DNA from: REEB95 sp035934235 | GTDB taxonomy: Bacteria > Pseudomonadota > Alphaproteobacteria > ATCC43930 > CGMCC-115725 | Length of the DNA stretch: 43,208 nt | Reading direction: 5' to 3' | Assembly (NCBI GenBank): GCA_035934235.1 | Contig: DASYYB010000038.1 | Location: forward strand, 1 to 43,208 | Shown: piece by piece, positions 35,082 to 43,208 of the stretch | How positions within the stretch are numbered: position 1 is the stretch's first letter | Layout: each line of letters starts with the position of its first letter | Made by a program: the position numbers and the translations under genes | Notes under the pieces: model-generated | What the model saw: only the letters and a program-made list of their open reading frames with translations | Database searches by the model: none | Told to the model about the DNA's origin: nothing

Positions 35082-36282
35082 GCGCCGCCGCCCTCGCCGG
35101 CGCCGCCGCGGCCAGCATGTTGCCGGCGAGATAATCCATCGCCGCGTCGACGCCGCCGCGCTTGATCGGCACGCCGGACGCCGCCAAGCCAAGCTCGACG
35201 CCGGCGAGCGTGCCGACCAACTGGGTTTCGTTGATGTAAGCGAGATGACCGATGCGGAAGACCCTACCCAGAACCTTGCCGAGGCCGGCGCCGAGCGCGA
35301 TGTCGAAGCGCTCGAGGATGGTCTTGCGCACGTCGTCGGCATTGACACCATCCGGCACGCGCACCGCCGTGAGGCTCGGCGCATAAGCTTTCGGATCGGC
35401 GCACTGGATATCGAGGCCCCAGGTGCGCACCGCGCGTCGCGTCGCCTCGGCGAGGCGATCGTGCCGGGCATAGACGTTGTCGAGCCCTTCCTCGTCGAGC
35501 ATCGCGATCGCTTCCTTGAGCCCGAAGAACATCAGAGTCGCCGGCGTGTAAGGAAAATAGCCGCTGTCGTTGGCATCGACCATCGGCTGCCAGTCGAAAT
35601 AGGACTTGGACAGTTTCGCCGACTTGCTCGCCGCCAATGCCTTTTTCGAGATGGCGTTGAAGCTCAAGCCCGGCGGCAGCATCAAGCCCTTCTGCGAGCC
35701 GGCGACCGCCACGTCGACGCCCCATTCGTCGTGTCGAAAATCCTGAATCGCCAACGATGAAATCGTATCCACGAGCAATAACGCCGGATGACGCGCGCGA
35801 TCGATCGCATGGCGCACGGCGGCGATGTCGCTGGCGACGCCGGTGGACGTCTCGCTCTGCAGGACCAGCACCGCCTTGATGGCGTGGTTCTTGTCGGCAG
35901 TGAGCTTGGCCTCGAATTGCGCCGGATCGGCCGGATGACGCCAGTCGCCGGGAATCAGATCGACGTCGATGCCGTGCCGTTGCGCCAGGTTGCGCCACAA
36001 CGTCGCGAATTGTCCGGTTTCGAAAGCGAGCACCTTGTCGCCGGGCGACAGCGTATTAAGGATCGCGGCCTCCCAGGCGCCGGTGCCCGACGACGGGAAG
36101 ATCGCGACCGGACCGGAGCATTTGAAAACGCGCTTCAAACCGGCGACGACCGCCTTGCTGATGGCCGGAAATTCCGGGCCGCGGTGGTCGATGAGCGGCT
36201 GGTCCATCGCCCGCAAGACGCGATCGGGCAGGTTTGTCGGGCCGGGAATCTGCAAGAGATGCCGCCCGCTCCGAAACGCCAT
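35074..36282 (-). CDS. Serine-glyoxylate-type PLP aminotransferase
   Basis: Class V aminotransferase of 402 residues, of the serine/alanine-glyoxylate (SgaA) type that interconverts glyoxylate and glycine. It starts with LLQIPGPTNLPDRVLRAM, has the SSGTGAWEAA cofactor-phosphate region, VDTISSLA with the cofactor Asp, and Schiff-base lysine K198 in AGSQKGLMLPPG. GGGGGAG eight bases upstream fixes the ATG at 36282; the frame continues to 36495 but those residues are not conserved-looking. It precedes the hydratase on the same strand and follows the MFS gene, suggesting a small carboxylate-use cluster. Confidence 0.9.
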   Translation of the reverse strand: MAFRSGRHLLQIPGPTNLPDRVLRAMDQPLIDHRGPEFPAISKAVVAGLKRVFKCSGPVAIFPSSGTGAWEAAILNTLSPGDKVLAFETGQFATLWRNLAQRHGIDVDLIPGDWRHPADPAQFEAKLTADKNHAIKAVLVLQSETSTGVASDIAAVRHAIDRARHPALLLVDTISSLAIQDFRHDEWGVDVAVAGSQKGLMLPPGLSFNAISKKALAASKSAKLSKSYFDWQPMVDANDSGYFPYTPATLMFFGLKEAIAMLDEEGLDNVYARHDRLAEATRRAVRTWGLDIQCADPKAYAPSLTAVRVPDGVNADDVRKTILERFDIALGAGLGKVLGRVFRIGHLAYINETQLVGTLAGVELGLAASGVPIKRGGVDAAMDYLAGNMLAAAAPARAAAHR

Positions 36283-36400
36283 GACCAATGCTCCCCCGTC
36301 GAAAGAGACGAGGAATTTGCCTGGATTTGCCCACCAGCCGCAAGGTCCGGTTGCGGCGCGTCTGCCATGCACAGCCGCGCGACGCGCGGCGGCGCCAACC

Positions 36401-37705
36401 TTACCGGGCCGCCGACCGCTTCTCGAGCACCGAGACTTCGGGATCGAGCCAGAACGCCCACACCGCCGCGCCGAAGACCAGCAGGCACGCGGCAACGACG
36501 AACGGCGCCACCCACGAGCCGAACTGGACCAGGATGCCGAAGACCAGCGGCGACAGCGCGCCGCCGATGTTTCCGGCCATGTTCATCACGCCCGACACCG
36601 TGCCCGAGTATTTGCCGCCGACATGCATCGGCACCGCCCACGACGGTCCGATCGTGCACTCGAGGAAGAACATTGCGCCGGTGAGGCAGGCGATCGCCAC
36701 ATAGGCGTCAGCCGCCAACGCGGCTGGCACGATACACGCCGCGCAGCCCAGCATGCCGATGATGGCGACGGTGCGATGCGCGAGCTTGGAGTTGCCGGTC
36801 TTCATCAACAGTTGATCGACCGCCACGCCGCCCACCGTGTCGCCGACCACGCCCGCCCACAGCGGCAGCGACGCGAAGATGCCGACCTTGATCAGCGTGA
36901 AATGGCGGGCCTCGAAGAGATAGGACGGCAGCCAGCTGAGGAAGATCCATAGGCAATAGACGTAGGTGAAGTAGGCACACATGATCGCCCACATGTTGGG
37001 CGAGCGGAACAGCGTCCCCCACGGCACGCTCGCGGTCTTCTCGATCTGCGGCGACTTGATGTTGCCCTTCGCGTCGACGCCGCGGATGTAGGCAAGTTCT
37101 TTCTTGCTCACCGATTCCTGCTCTTCCGGCAGGTTGCGATAGCAGCCGTACCACAACGCGGCCCAGAGAATGCCGACCGCGCCGCAGATGTAGAACACCC
37201 AGTGCCAGCCGAGCGTCGTGATGATCGCCACGACGATCGGCGGCGCGATGGCGGCGCCGAAACGGCTGGCGCTGTGCGAGACGCCTTGCACCAGGCCGCG
37301 TTCCTGGCGCGGGAACCAGAGCTGCATCGAGCGCGTCGCGACCGGGAACGCACCGCCTTCGCCGACGCCGAACAAAAAGCGGAGGGCGATGAACGACGCC
37401 GCGCCGGTGGCGGCGGCGGTCAGCGCCGTCATCACCGACCAATAGCCGACGATCGCGGTCAACACGCGGCGCGGTCCGAACCGGTCGCCGAGCCAGCCGC
37501 CCGGGATCTGGCACAGCGCGTAACTCCAGACGAAGGCGCTGAAGATGGCGCCCATCGTCGCCTTGTCGAACCCGAACTCCTTGCTGATGACCGGCGCCAC
37601 CGTCGAGATGTTGACCCGGTCGAGATAAGTGATGAGGTACATCAGGCTGATCAGGAAAAGCACAAACCACCGGCTTTTCCCGGCTCGGCTTCCGCGGCTC
37701 GCCAT
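36401..37705 (-). CDS. MFS transporter, anion:cation symporter (ACS) type
   Basis: Twelve-span transporter of 434 residues. It has the ACS N-terminus (LISLMYLITYLDRVNISTVAPVISKEFG), the loop 2-3 motif GGWLGDRFGPRRVL and the FGVGEGGAFPVATRSMQLWFP signature of carboxylate/hexuronate/phthalate importers. GGGGGAAAC lies before the ATG at 37705. The adjacent aminotransferase and 2-keto-acid hydratase suggest an organic acid substrate; the actual one is unknown. Confidence 0.88.
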   Translation of the reverse strand: MASRGSRAGKSRWFVLFLISLMYLITYLDRVNISTVAPVISKEFGFDKATMGAIFSAFVWSYALCQIPGGWLGDRFGPRRVLTAIVGYWSVMTALTAAATGAASFIALRFLFGVGEGGAFPVATRSMQLWFPRQERGLVQGVSHSASRFGAAIAPPIVVAIITTLGWHWVFYICGAVGILWAALWYGCYRNLPEEQESVSKKELAYIRGVDAKGNIKSPQIEKTASVPWGTLFRSPNMWAIMCAYFTYVYCLWIFLSWLPSYLFEARHFTLIKVGIFASLPLWAGVVGDTVGGVAVDQLLMKTGNSKLAHRTVAIIGMLGCAACIVPAALAADAYVAIACLTGAMFFLECTIGPSWAVPMHVGGKYSGTVSGVMNMAGNIGGALSPLVFGILVQFGSWVAPFVVAACLLVFGAAVWAFWLDPEVSVLEKRSAAR

Positions 37706-37752
37706 GGCGTTTCCCCCAATGTTCGCGTCTCGTGCGCGTCTTACCGACGAGC

Positions 37753-38586
37753 CTAGACGGACGGCGGATCACCGACAAGTTTGCGCAGCCGAGCCCGGCG
37801 TTTGGCGAAACTCCGCCGCCAGCGCGCCAAATGGCGATGGCGGCTGTCCCAGGCGGCCTGGCGTACCACCTGCAGCGCAGGCTCCGGCGGCGCGAAGGCG
37901 GCCACCGCGCGCGCGAGACCGGGATGCCGCGCCGGGTCGAACAGGATCGCCATACCGGATTGCGTCGCCGCGAGCATCGTCGCCTTCCGGTCCGCCAGCC
38001 GTTCGATTTCGACGATGCCGTCGCCGAGCCCGAATTCTTGGACGTCGTGGAAAAGATAGACGGCATCGGCCGCGGCCTTAGCGCGAACCGCCGTGTAATC
38101 GAGCACCACCTGCGCGCTCGTGTGGAGACCGTCGATGAAAGCGAAATCGACCGGGCCGCCGAGCGCCGCATCGACGATCGCGGCGACGTCGCCGGGCGAC
38201 GTCCCTTTCACCGCCTTGGCGGGAAGCTGGCCGCGCGCCGCGAGGCGATTGGTCAGATCAAGGCCGGCAAGGCTATTGCGGTCGGAGCCGGAATCGATCG
38301 CAACCACCTGGCCGCCTTTGAGCAGCGCCGCGATCGCCAACGTGCTCCAGCCGAACGCATTGCCAATTACCAGGGCGCGGCGCGGCTGGAACGCCGCGAA
38401 CAAATGCTCAAGCAGATAGACTTCCTGCATCGCGATGCCGAGACCATTGGTCAGGCTCTTTCCGTCCTTGAGGAACCAGGTAAACGGCGCGCCGCCATAG
38501 CCGCCAAACCGGTGCGGCGGCAACCCGGTCGAGATCGCGATACCTTCGCTGCGATAAAGCTCGACGAGCTCGGCGATAATCGGCAT
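37753..38586 (-). CDS. Class I SAM-dependent methyltransferase
   Basis: From the ATG at 38586 the protein has 277 residues. The SAM-binding loop is ALVIGNAFGWSTLAIAALL, followed by VVAIDSGSD, DFAFIDGLHTSAQVVLDY (acidic motif) and YLFHDVQEF, a pattern of the Methyltransf_24 type used on varied small substrates or glycans. A basic tail (RHRHLARWRRSFAKRRARLRK) ends it. In-frame ATGs at 38673 and 38715 would overlap the start of the divergent oxidase and are less likely. Target unknown. Confidence 0.75.
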   Translation of the reverse strand: MPIIAELVELYRSEGIAISTGLPPHRFGGYGGAPFTWFLKDGKSLTNGLGIAMQEVYLLEHLFAAFQPRRALVIGNAFGWSTLAIAALLKGGQVVAIDSGSDRNSLAGLDLTNRLAARGQLPAKAVKGTSPGDVAAIVDAALGGPVDFAFIDGLHTSAQVVLDYTAVRAKAAADAVYLFHDVQEFGLGDGIVEIERLADRKATMLAATQSGMAILFDPARHPGLARAVAAFAPPEPALQVVRQAAWDSRHRHLARWRRSFAKRRARLRKLVGDPPSV

Positions 38587-38671
38587 GGGCGCGAGAAAAG
38601 CATGGCCGCCATCGCGGGCAAAGGCCTTTCTGCCACTGGTCTTTCGGCCGGTGCTCCCGTCTAATTGCGCC

Positions 38672-41539
38672 ATGGCGGCAACGACGCTCGAAACCCGGCT
38701 GCGGCGCGCGCTCAAGGGCGACGTGCTGTTCGACGCGTTTTCGCGCGGCCGCTACGCGACCGACGCGTCGATCTACCAGATCGAGCCCGTGGGCGTGGTG
38801 GTGCCGCGCGATGCGGAGGACGTAGCATCCGCCTTTGCCATCGCGCGCGAGGAAGGCGTGGCGCTGCTGCCGCGCGGCGGCGGCACATCGCAGTGCGGCC
38901 AGACGGTCGGCCGTGCGCTGGTGCTCGATTGCAGCAAATACCTGAACCAAGTGCTCGACGTGGACGTCGAGCATCGACGCGCGCGCGTTCAGCCCGGCGT
39001 GGTGATGGATCGCCTCAACCGGCAAATCAAAAGCAAAGGCCTGTTTTTTCCGGTCGACGTCTCGACCGGCGACCGCGCCACCCTTGGCGGCATGACGGCA
39101 AACAATTCGTGCGGCACCCGCTCGCTGCGCTACGGCAACATGGTGCACAACGTGCGCGCGATCGACGCGCTGCTGTCCGACGGCACGACCGCCACCTTCG
39201 GTGAGGTCGCCGGCAATTTCGACGAGCGCGCGATGCCCGAGCGCTATCGCGATCTTGTGCGCGCGATGCGCGCGTTGCACAACCGCGAGAAGGACGAGAT
39301 CGCCGCGCGCTTTCCCAAGCTCCAGCGCCGCGTCGGCGGCTACAACGTCGACATGATTGCGGACACTGGCCACAACATGGCGCATCTGCTGGTGGGATCG
39401 GAAGGCACGCTCGCCTTCTTCAACGCCATCGAACTGGATTTGCAACCGATCCCGCCGCACCGCGTTCTCGGCGTTTGCCATTTCCCGAGCTTCTACAGCG
39501 CGATGCAGGCGGCGAAGCCGATCGTTGCGCTCAAGCCCGCTGCGGTCGAGCTGGTCGACCGCACCATGATTGAACTGGCGCGCGACATTCCGCTTTTCCG
39601 CGCGACTGTCGACCGCTTCGTCAAAGGCGAGCCCGAAGCGCTGCTCCTGGTCGAGTTTGCCGGCGAGGACGCGGCCAAGAACGTCCACGACCTGAAGCAG
39701 CTCGTCGACCTCATGGGCACGCTCGGCCATGAAGACGGCGTGGTCGAGATCGTCGAGGACACGTTCCAATCCGCGGTGTGGGCAGTGCGCCGGCAAGGCC
39801 TCAACATCATGATGTCGATGAAAGGCGACGGTAAGCCGGTCTCCTTCATCGAGGATTGCGCCGTACCCTTGGAGGATTTGCCCGACTACACCGCGCGGCT
39901 CGACGCCGTCTTCAAGAAGCACGGCACCAGCGGCACCTGGTACGCGCATGCCTCGGTCGGCTGCTTGCATGTGCGGCCGGTGCTCAACCTGAAGCAGGAG
40001 ATCGAGGTCAAGAAGCTGCGCGCCATCGCCGAAGAGGCCTTCGCCATGGTGCGCGAATATAAGGGTTCGCATTCGGGCGAGCACGGCGACGGCTTGGTGC
40101 GCTCGGAATTCCACGAGCCGATGTTCGGCACGCGACTGGTGCGCGCCTTGGAAGAGGTCAAGGACGCGTTCGATCTCGCGGGCTTGATGAACCCCGGCAA
40201 GATCGTGCGTCCGTCGAAGATGGACGACCGCTCGCTGTTCCGCTTCAAGCCGGGCTATGCGACGCAAACCATCGATAGCGCGCTCGACTGGAGGGATTGG
40301 GGCGGTTTCGCCGGCGCGGCCGAAATGTGCAACAACAACGGTGCCTGCCGCGTGCGCGACGCTGGCGTGATGTGTCCGTCCTACCGGGCCACGTTGGACG
40401 AGCAACATCTGACGCGCGGCCGCGCCAATACGCTGCGCCTCGCCTTGTCCGGCCAGCTCGGGCCGAACGCGCTCACGTCCGAGCCGATGCGCGAGACAAT
40501 GGAACTTTGCATCTCGTGCAAGGGCTGCAAGCGCGAATGTCCGACCGGCGTCGACATGGCGCGCATGAAGATCGAATTCCTGCACCAGTACCGCAAGACG
40601 CACGGCCTTTCCTTGTGCGAGCGGTTGATTGCCTATCTACCGCGCTATGCGCCTTATGCGTCGCGGCTCGGCGCGCTGCTCAACCTGCGCGACCGTGTTC
40701 CCGGCTTGGCGCGGTTGAGCGAAACCCTGATCGGATTCAGCGCACGGCGCAAATTGCCGCGCTGGCACAAGCGGCCTTATGTCGACGTGGCCGGCTCGGG
40801 CAGCGGCCGCGAAGTCGTGCTGTTCGCCGACACGTTCAATCGCTGGTTCGAGCCTGAAAATGCGCGCGCCGCCGCGCGCGTGCTCGAGCGCGCGGGGTAT
40901 AAGGTCGTGCCGGCAAGCCTGCGCAACGAGCGACCGCTATGCTGCGGCCGCACGTTCCTGTCCGTCGGCCTGACCGATGCGGCGAAAGACGAAGCGGCGC
41001 GGACGATCGCAGCGTTGAAGCCCTTCGTCGCACGCGGCGTGCCGGTCGTCGGCCTCGAGCCGTCGTGCCTGCTGACACTGCGCGACGAATTTCCGGCACT
41101 GTTACCCGGCGATGATTCGAGCGCGCTCGCCAAGGCTGCGATGTTGTTCGAAGAGTTCATCGCGGCAGAGACCGCGGCCGGACGGTTCAAGCTTACGCTC
41201 AAGCCGGTCGCGGACAAGGCAGTGCTGCACACCCACTGTCATCAGAAAGCTTTCGGCGCGGCGCCAGCGAGCGTGGCGACGCTCAAGCTCGTTCCCGGGC
41301 TCGCCGTCGAGACGTTTGAATCCACGTGCTGTGGCATGGCCGGTGCTTTCGGCTACGAGGCTGAGCATTACGATATGTCGCTCAAGATCGGCGAGCTGTC
41401 CGTGCTACCGAAGATTCGCGCCACGTCGGCCGACGCGCTCGTTGTTGCGGCAGGAACGTCTTGCCGCTGCCAGATCGGCGACAGCGCTGGCCGCGAAGCA
41501 CTGCATCCGGCGCAAGTGCTCGACCGCGCAAGCGCCTAG
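38672..41539 (+). CDS. FAD-linked oxidase fused to Fe-S/CCG domains (YdiJ/GlcD-GlpC type)
   Basis: The 955-residue enzyme combines an FAD-binding PCMH domain (LLPRGGGTSQCGQTVGRALVLDCSKYLNQVL), an FAD-oxidase C-terminal domain (with HSGEHGDGLVRSEF), a region with CNNNGACR and MCPSYRAT, a 4Fe-4S motif CISCKGCKRECPTG, and two cysteine-rich CCG segments (CCGRTFLSVG; THCHQKAFG and CCGMAGAFG). This is the D-lactate/D-2-hydroxyacid dehydrogenase group, passing electrons from a 2-hydroxyacid to quinone or another acceptor. The ATG at 38672 gives the normal N-terminus. Substrate is not certain; the nearby glyoxylate aminotransferase makes glycolate or 2-hydroxyglutarate possible. Its stop shares CTAG with ftsY. 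Confidence 0.9.
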   Translation: MAATTLETRLRRALKGDVLFDAFSRGRYATDASIYQIEPVGVVVPRDAEDVASAFAIAREEGVALLPRGGGTSQCGQTVGRALVLDCSKYLNQVLDVDVEHRRARVQPGVVMDRLNRQIKSKGLFFPVDVSTGDRATLGGMTANNSCGTRSLRYGNMVHNVRAIDALLSDGTTATFGEVAGNFDERAMPERYRDLVRAMRALHNREKDEIAARFPKLQRRVGGYNVDMIADTGHNMAHLLVGSEGTLAFFNAIELDLQPIPPHRVLGVCHFPSFYSAMQAAKPIVALKPAAVELVDRTMIELARDIPLFRATVDRFVKGEPEALLLVEFAGEDAAKNVHDLKQLVDLMGTLGHEDGVVEIVEDTFQSAVWAVRRQGLNIMMSMKGDGKPVSFIEDCAVPLEDLPDYTARLDAVFKKHGTSGTWYAHASVGCLHVRPVLNLKQEIEVKKLRAIAEEAFAMVREYKGSHSGEHGDGLVRSEFHEPMFGTRLVRALEEVKDAFDLAGLMNPGKIVRPSKMDDRSLFRFKPGYATQTIDSALDWRDWGGFAGAAEMCNNNGACRVRDAGVMCPSYRATLDEQHLTRGRANTLRLALSGQLGPNALTSEPMRETMELCISCKGCKRECPTGVDMARMKIEFLHQYRKTHGLSLCERLIAYLPRYAPYASRLGALLNLRDRVPGLARLSETLIGFSARRKLPRWHKRPYVDVAGSGSGREVVLFADTFNRWFEPENARAAARVLERAGYKVVPASLRNERPLCCGRTFLSVGLTDAAKDEAARTIAALKPFVARGVPVVGLEPSCLLTLRDEFPALLPGDDSSALAKAAMLFEEFIAAETAAGRFKLTLKPVADKAVLHTHCHQKAFGAAPASVATLKLVPGLAVETFESTCCGMAGAFGYEAEHYDMSLKIGELSVLPKIRATSADALVVAAGTSCRCQIGDSAGREALHPAQVLDRASA

Positions 41540-42462
41540 TCGAGCCCGACGAGACTCCGCGCGAAGTCCTTCGCGATGAACGGCCGCAGATCGTCGGCGC
41601 CTTCGCCGATGCCGATGAAATGCACCGGCAGCTTGAAGGCTTCGGCGATCGCCACCAGCACGCCGCCTTTGGCGGTGCCGTCGAGCTTGGTCATCACCAG
41701 GCCGGTGACGCCGACCATGTCGCCGAAGGCCTGCGCCTGCGCCTGGGCGTTCTGGCCGACCGTCGCATCGAGGACGAGCAGGACGGCATGCGGCGCGGCG
41801 GCATCGGCCTTTTTCAAGACACGCACGATCTTTTCGAGCTCGGCCATCAGATTGGCTTTGTTGTGCAGCCGGCCCGCGGTGTCGATCAGCAGCACATCGG
41901 CCTTGTCTTTCTTCGCGGCGGCCAACGCGTCAAAGGCGAGACCAGCAGCGTCGCCGCCCGGCGGGCCGGCGATGACGCGCGAGCTGGTGCGTTCGCCCCA
42001 GATCGTCAACTGCTCGGTCGCCGCAGCGCGGAAGGTGTCGCCGGCGGCCATAATCACACTCTTGCCTTCGCCCTTGAGGCGCTGCGCCAGCTTGCCGATG
42101 GTCGTGGTCTTGCCGCCGCCGTTGACGCCGACCACCAGCACGACATAAGGCCGCGGCGCGCCCGCATCGTCGATCGCCAGCGGTGCTTCGACCGGAGCGA
42201 GCGTGCGCGCGATCTCGTCGGCGAGCACAGCGCGGATGTCGGCGTCCGTCGTCTCCTTACCGAAGCGTTCGTGGCGCAGGCGCTCGACGACTTGCGCCGC
42301 CAGGCGCGTGCCGAGGTCAGCGGCGATCAGCGTTTCCTCGAGCGCGTCGAGCGCCGCGTCGTCGAGCTTGCGCTTGGCGAGGACGCCGGCGATGCCGTCG
42401 GTGAGATTGCGCGATGAGCGTGCCAGGCCCGATTTGAGCCGGGCGAAAAACCCGTTGCTCAT
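41536..42462 (-). CDS. ftsY: Signal recognition particle receptor FtsY
   Basis: SRP receptor GTPase of 308 residues. The N domain (LDDAALDALEETLIAADLG) precedes the G domain with G1 GVNGGGKTTT, the DTFRAAATEQL insertion-box motif, G3 DTAGRLHNK and G4 TKLDGTAKGG, ending IGIGEGADDLRPF. The acidic A domain of enterobacterial FtsY is absent, so this is the short alphaproteobacterial form. The start (ATG 42462) overlaps the mtaB stop in ATGA. Confidence 0.96.
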   Translation of the reverse strand: MSNGFFARLKSGLARSSRNLTDGIAGVLAKRKLDDAALDALEETLIAADLGTRLAAQVVERLRHERFGKETTDADIRAVLADEIARTLAPVEAPLAIDDAGAPRPYVVLVVGVNGGGKTTTIGKLAQRLKGEGKSVIMAAGDTFRAAATEQLTIWGERTSSRVIAGPPGGDAAGLAFDALAAAKKDKADVLLIDTAGRLHNKANLMAELEKIVRVLKKADAAAPHAVLLVLDATVGQNAQAQAQAFGDMVGVTGLVMTKLDGTAKGGVLVAIAEAFKLPVHFIGIGEGADDLRPFIAKDFARSLVGLD

Positions 42463-43208
42463 GCCGCAACGCCGACGAGCCGCTCGGCGGTGACGGCGGT
42501 GAGTCGCGTTCGCACGACAGCGCCCGGCACAGCGTCGCACGCGACAGTTACGGGCGCGAAATGCTCGCTGCGGCCGAAGCCCGGTTGTTCGATCAGCACC
42601 TGCGCCTCGGTGTCGACGCGTGAACCGAGCGCGCGTTCGAGCGCCGCTGCGCCCACCGCCCGGAGCCGCGCCGCCCGCTCGTGCACCAGCGCCCCAGGTA
42701 GCTGCGGCATGCGTGCCGCCGGCGTGTTGGCGCGGGCGCTGAAGGGAAAGACATGGAGATAATCGAGCCCGGCTTCGACGACGAAAGCGAGCGTGCGCGC
42801 AAACATCGATTCATCTTCCGTGGGGAATCCGGCGATCAGGTCGGCACCGAGCGCGATGCCAGGCCGCAGCGCACGGGCGCGATGCGCAACGGTGAGCGCC
42901 TGGTCGCGCGTATGGCGGCGCTTCATGCGCTTCAGGATCAAATCGTCACCGGCCTGAAGCGAGAGATGGATATGCGGCATGAGCCGCGGCTCCTCGGCGA
43001 TGAAACGCCAGAGCGTGTCGTCGATCTCCGCCGGATCGAGCGACGACAGGCGCAGCCGTTCGAGCGCGGGCACCAGCGTCAGCACCCGCGCCACCAGCGA
43101 TCCGAGCGACGGCTTTCCCGGCAGATCGGCGCCATAGGCGGTGAGATCGACGCCGGTCAGCACCAACTCGCGATAGCCCTTGGCGACCAGCGCGCGCGCC
43201 TGCTCGAC
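42459..43208 (-). CDS. mtaB: tRNA (t6A37) methylthiotransferase MtaB, 5' end missing
   Basis: Radical-SAM methylthiotransferase that makes ms2t6A at position 37 of tRNA. Only the last 249 residues lie in the window; the frame is open through 43208. Visible are the middle of the radical-SAM barrel (LVLTGVDLTAYG, RLRLSSLDPAEID, PHIHLSLQAGDDLILKRMKRRHTRD, ALGADLIAGFPTEDE, YLHVFPFSARANTPAA) and the C-terminal TRAM-like region. The iron-sulfur CxxxCxxC must be outside the window. It is coupled to ftsY by a four-base overlap, a common gene pair in alphaproteobacteria. Confidence 0.93.
   Translation of the reverse strand, partial: VEQARALVAKGYRELVLTGVDLTAYGADLPGKPSLGSLVARVLTLVPALERLRLSSLDPAEIDDTLWRFIAEEPRLMPHIHLSLQAGDDLILKRMKRRHTRDQALTVAHRARALRPGIALGADLIAGFPTEDESMFARTLAFVVEAGLDYLHVFPFSARANTPAARMPQLPGALVHERAARLRAVGAAALERALGSRVDTEAQVLIEQPGFGRSEHFAPVTVACDAVPGAVVRTRLTAVTAERLVGVAA

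Noticed and set aside
38671..38674. Methyltransferase and oxidase both starting on the same CATG
   Set aside because: Possible by sequence, but it leaves no promoter space; the methyltransferase ATG at 38586 fits better.
38408..40603. A 731-codon minus-strand frame opposite the FAD/Fe-S oxidase
   Set aside because: No recognisable domain and no plausible start; shadow of the oxidase gene.

Overview
The window is about 43 kb of dense, G+C-rich bacterial chromosome. Gene content and order (rpmH-rnpA-yidD-yidC-engB-argB on one strand; dapD-dapE next to truA-fmt-def; SRP RNA-dnaX-ybaB-recR) point to an alphaproteobacterium, most likely Rhodospirillales-like. TTAA-N7-TTAA motifs of the CtrA type fit that class. 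The taxon is inferred from gene families and order only.

Layout. 1-2803 (+): SRP RNA, dnaX, ybaB and recR. 2807-4042 (-): rmuC. 4121-6340 (+): def, fmt and truA. 6337-9206 (-): an exported protein with an inverse-autotransporter-like C-terminus, then dapE and dapD. 9276-10193 (+): a pirin, convergent with a HAD nucleotidase. 10977-16029: an assimilatory nitrite/sulfite module (nirC-like channel, divergent from siroheme reductase, Fe-S flavoprotein reductase and precorrin-2 dehydrogenase). 16026-20126 (-): argB, engB, yidC, yidD, rnpA and rpmH. 20290-24573: an orphan histidine kinase, an RlmI-like methyltransferase, gpt and a coiled-coil lipoprotein. 24741-24817: tRNA-Arg(ACG). 24985-26801: a glycosyltransferase and a haloacetate-dehalogenase-like hydrolase.

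27044-34196 is the most interesting part. It holds an RpfF-type DSF (diffusible signal factor) synthase with both catalytic glutamates, DUF488 and NnrS genes, an RpfC-like membrane hybrid kinase (membrane domain, kinase, pseudo-receiver, receiver, Hpt), and a protein whose RpfG-like receiver is joined to PAS-histidine kinase instead of HD-GYP. The rpfF promoter region carries two CtrA-like boxes and a perfect 20-bp palindrome. I read this as a candidate fatty-acid signalling locus in an alphaproteobacterium, possibly tied to CtrA and ending in a kinase rather than in c-di-GMP hydrolysis.

34314-43208: a 2-keto-4-pentenoate-hydratase-like protein lacking an obvious start codon, a serine-glyoxylate-type aminotransferase and an MFS transporter (all -), a small methyltransferase (-), a large FAD/Fe-S oxidase (+), then ftsY and mtaB (-, the latter cut by the window edge). 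Four convergent gene pairs end on a shared CTAG that gives TAG stops on both strands.
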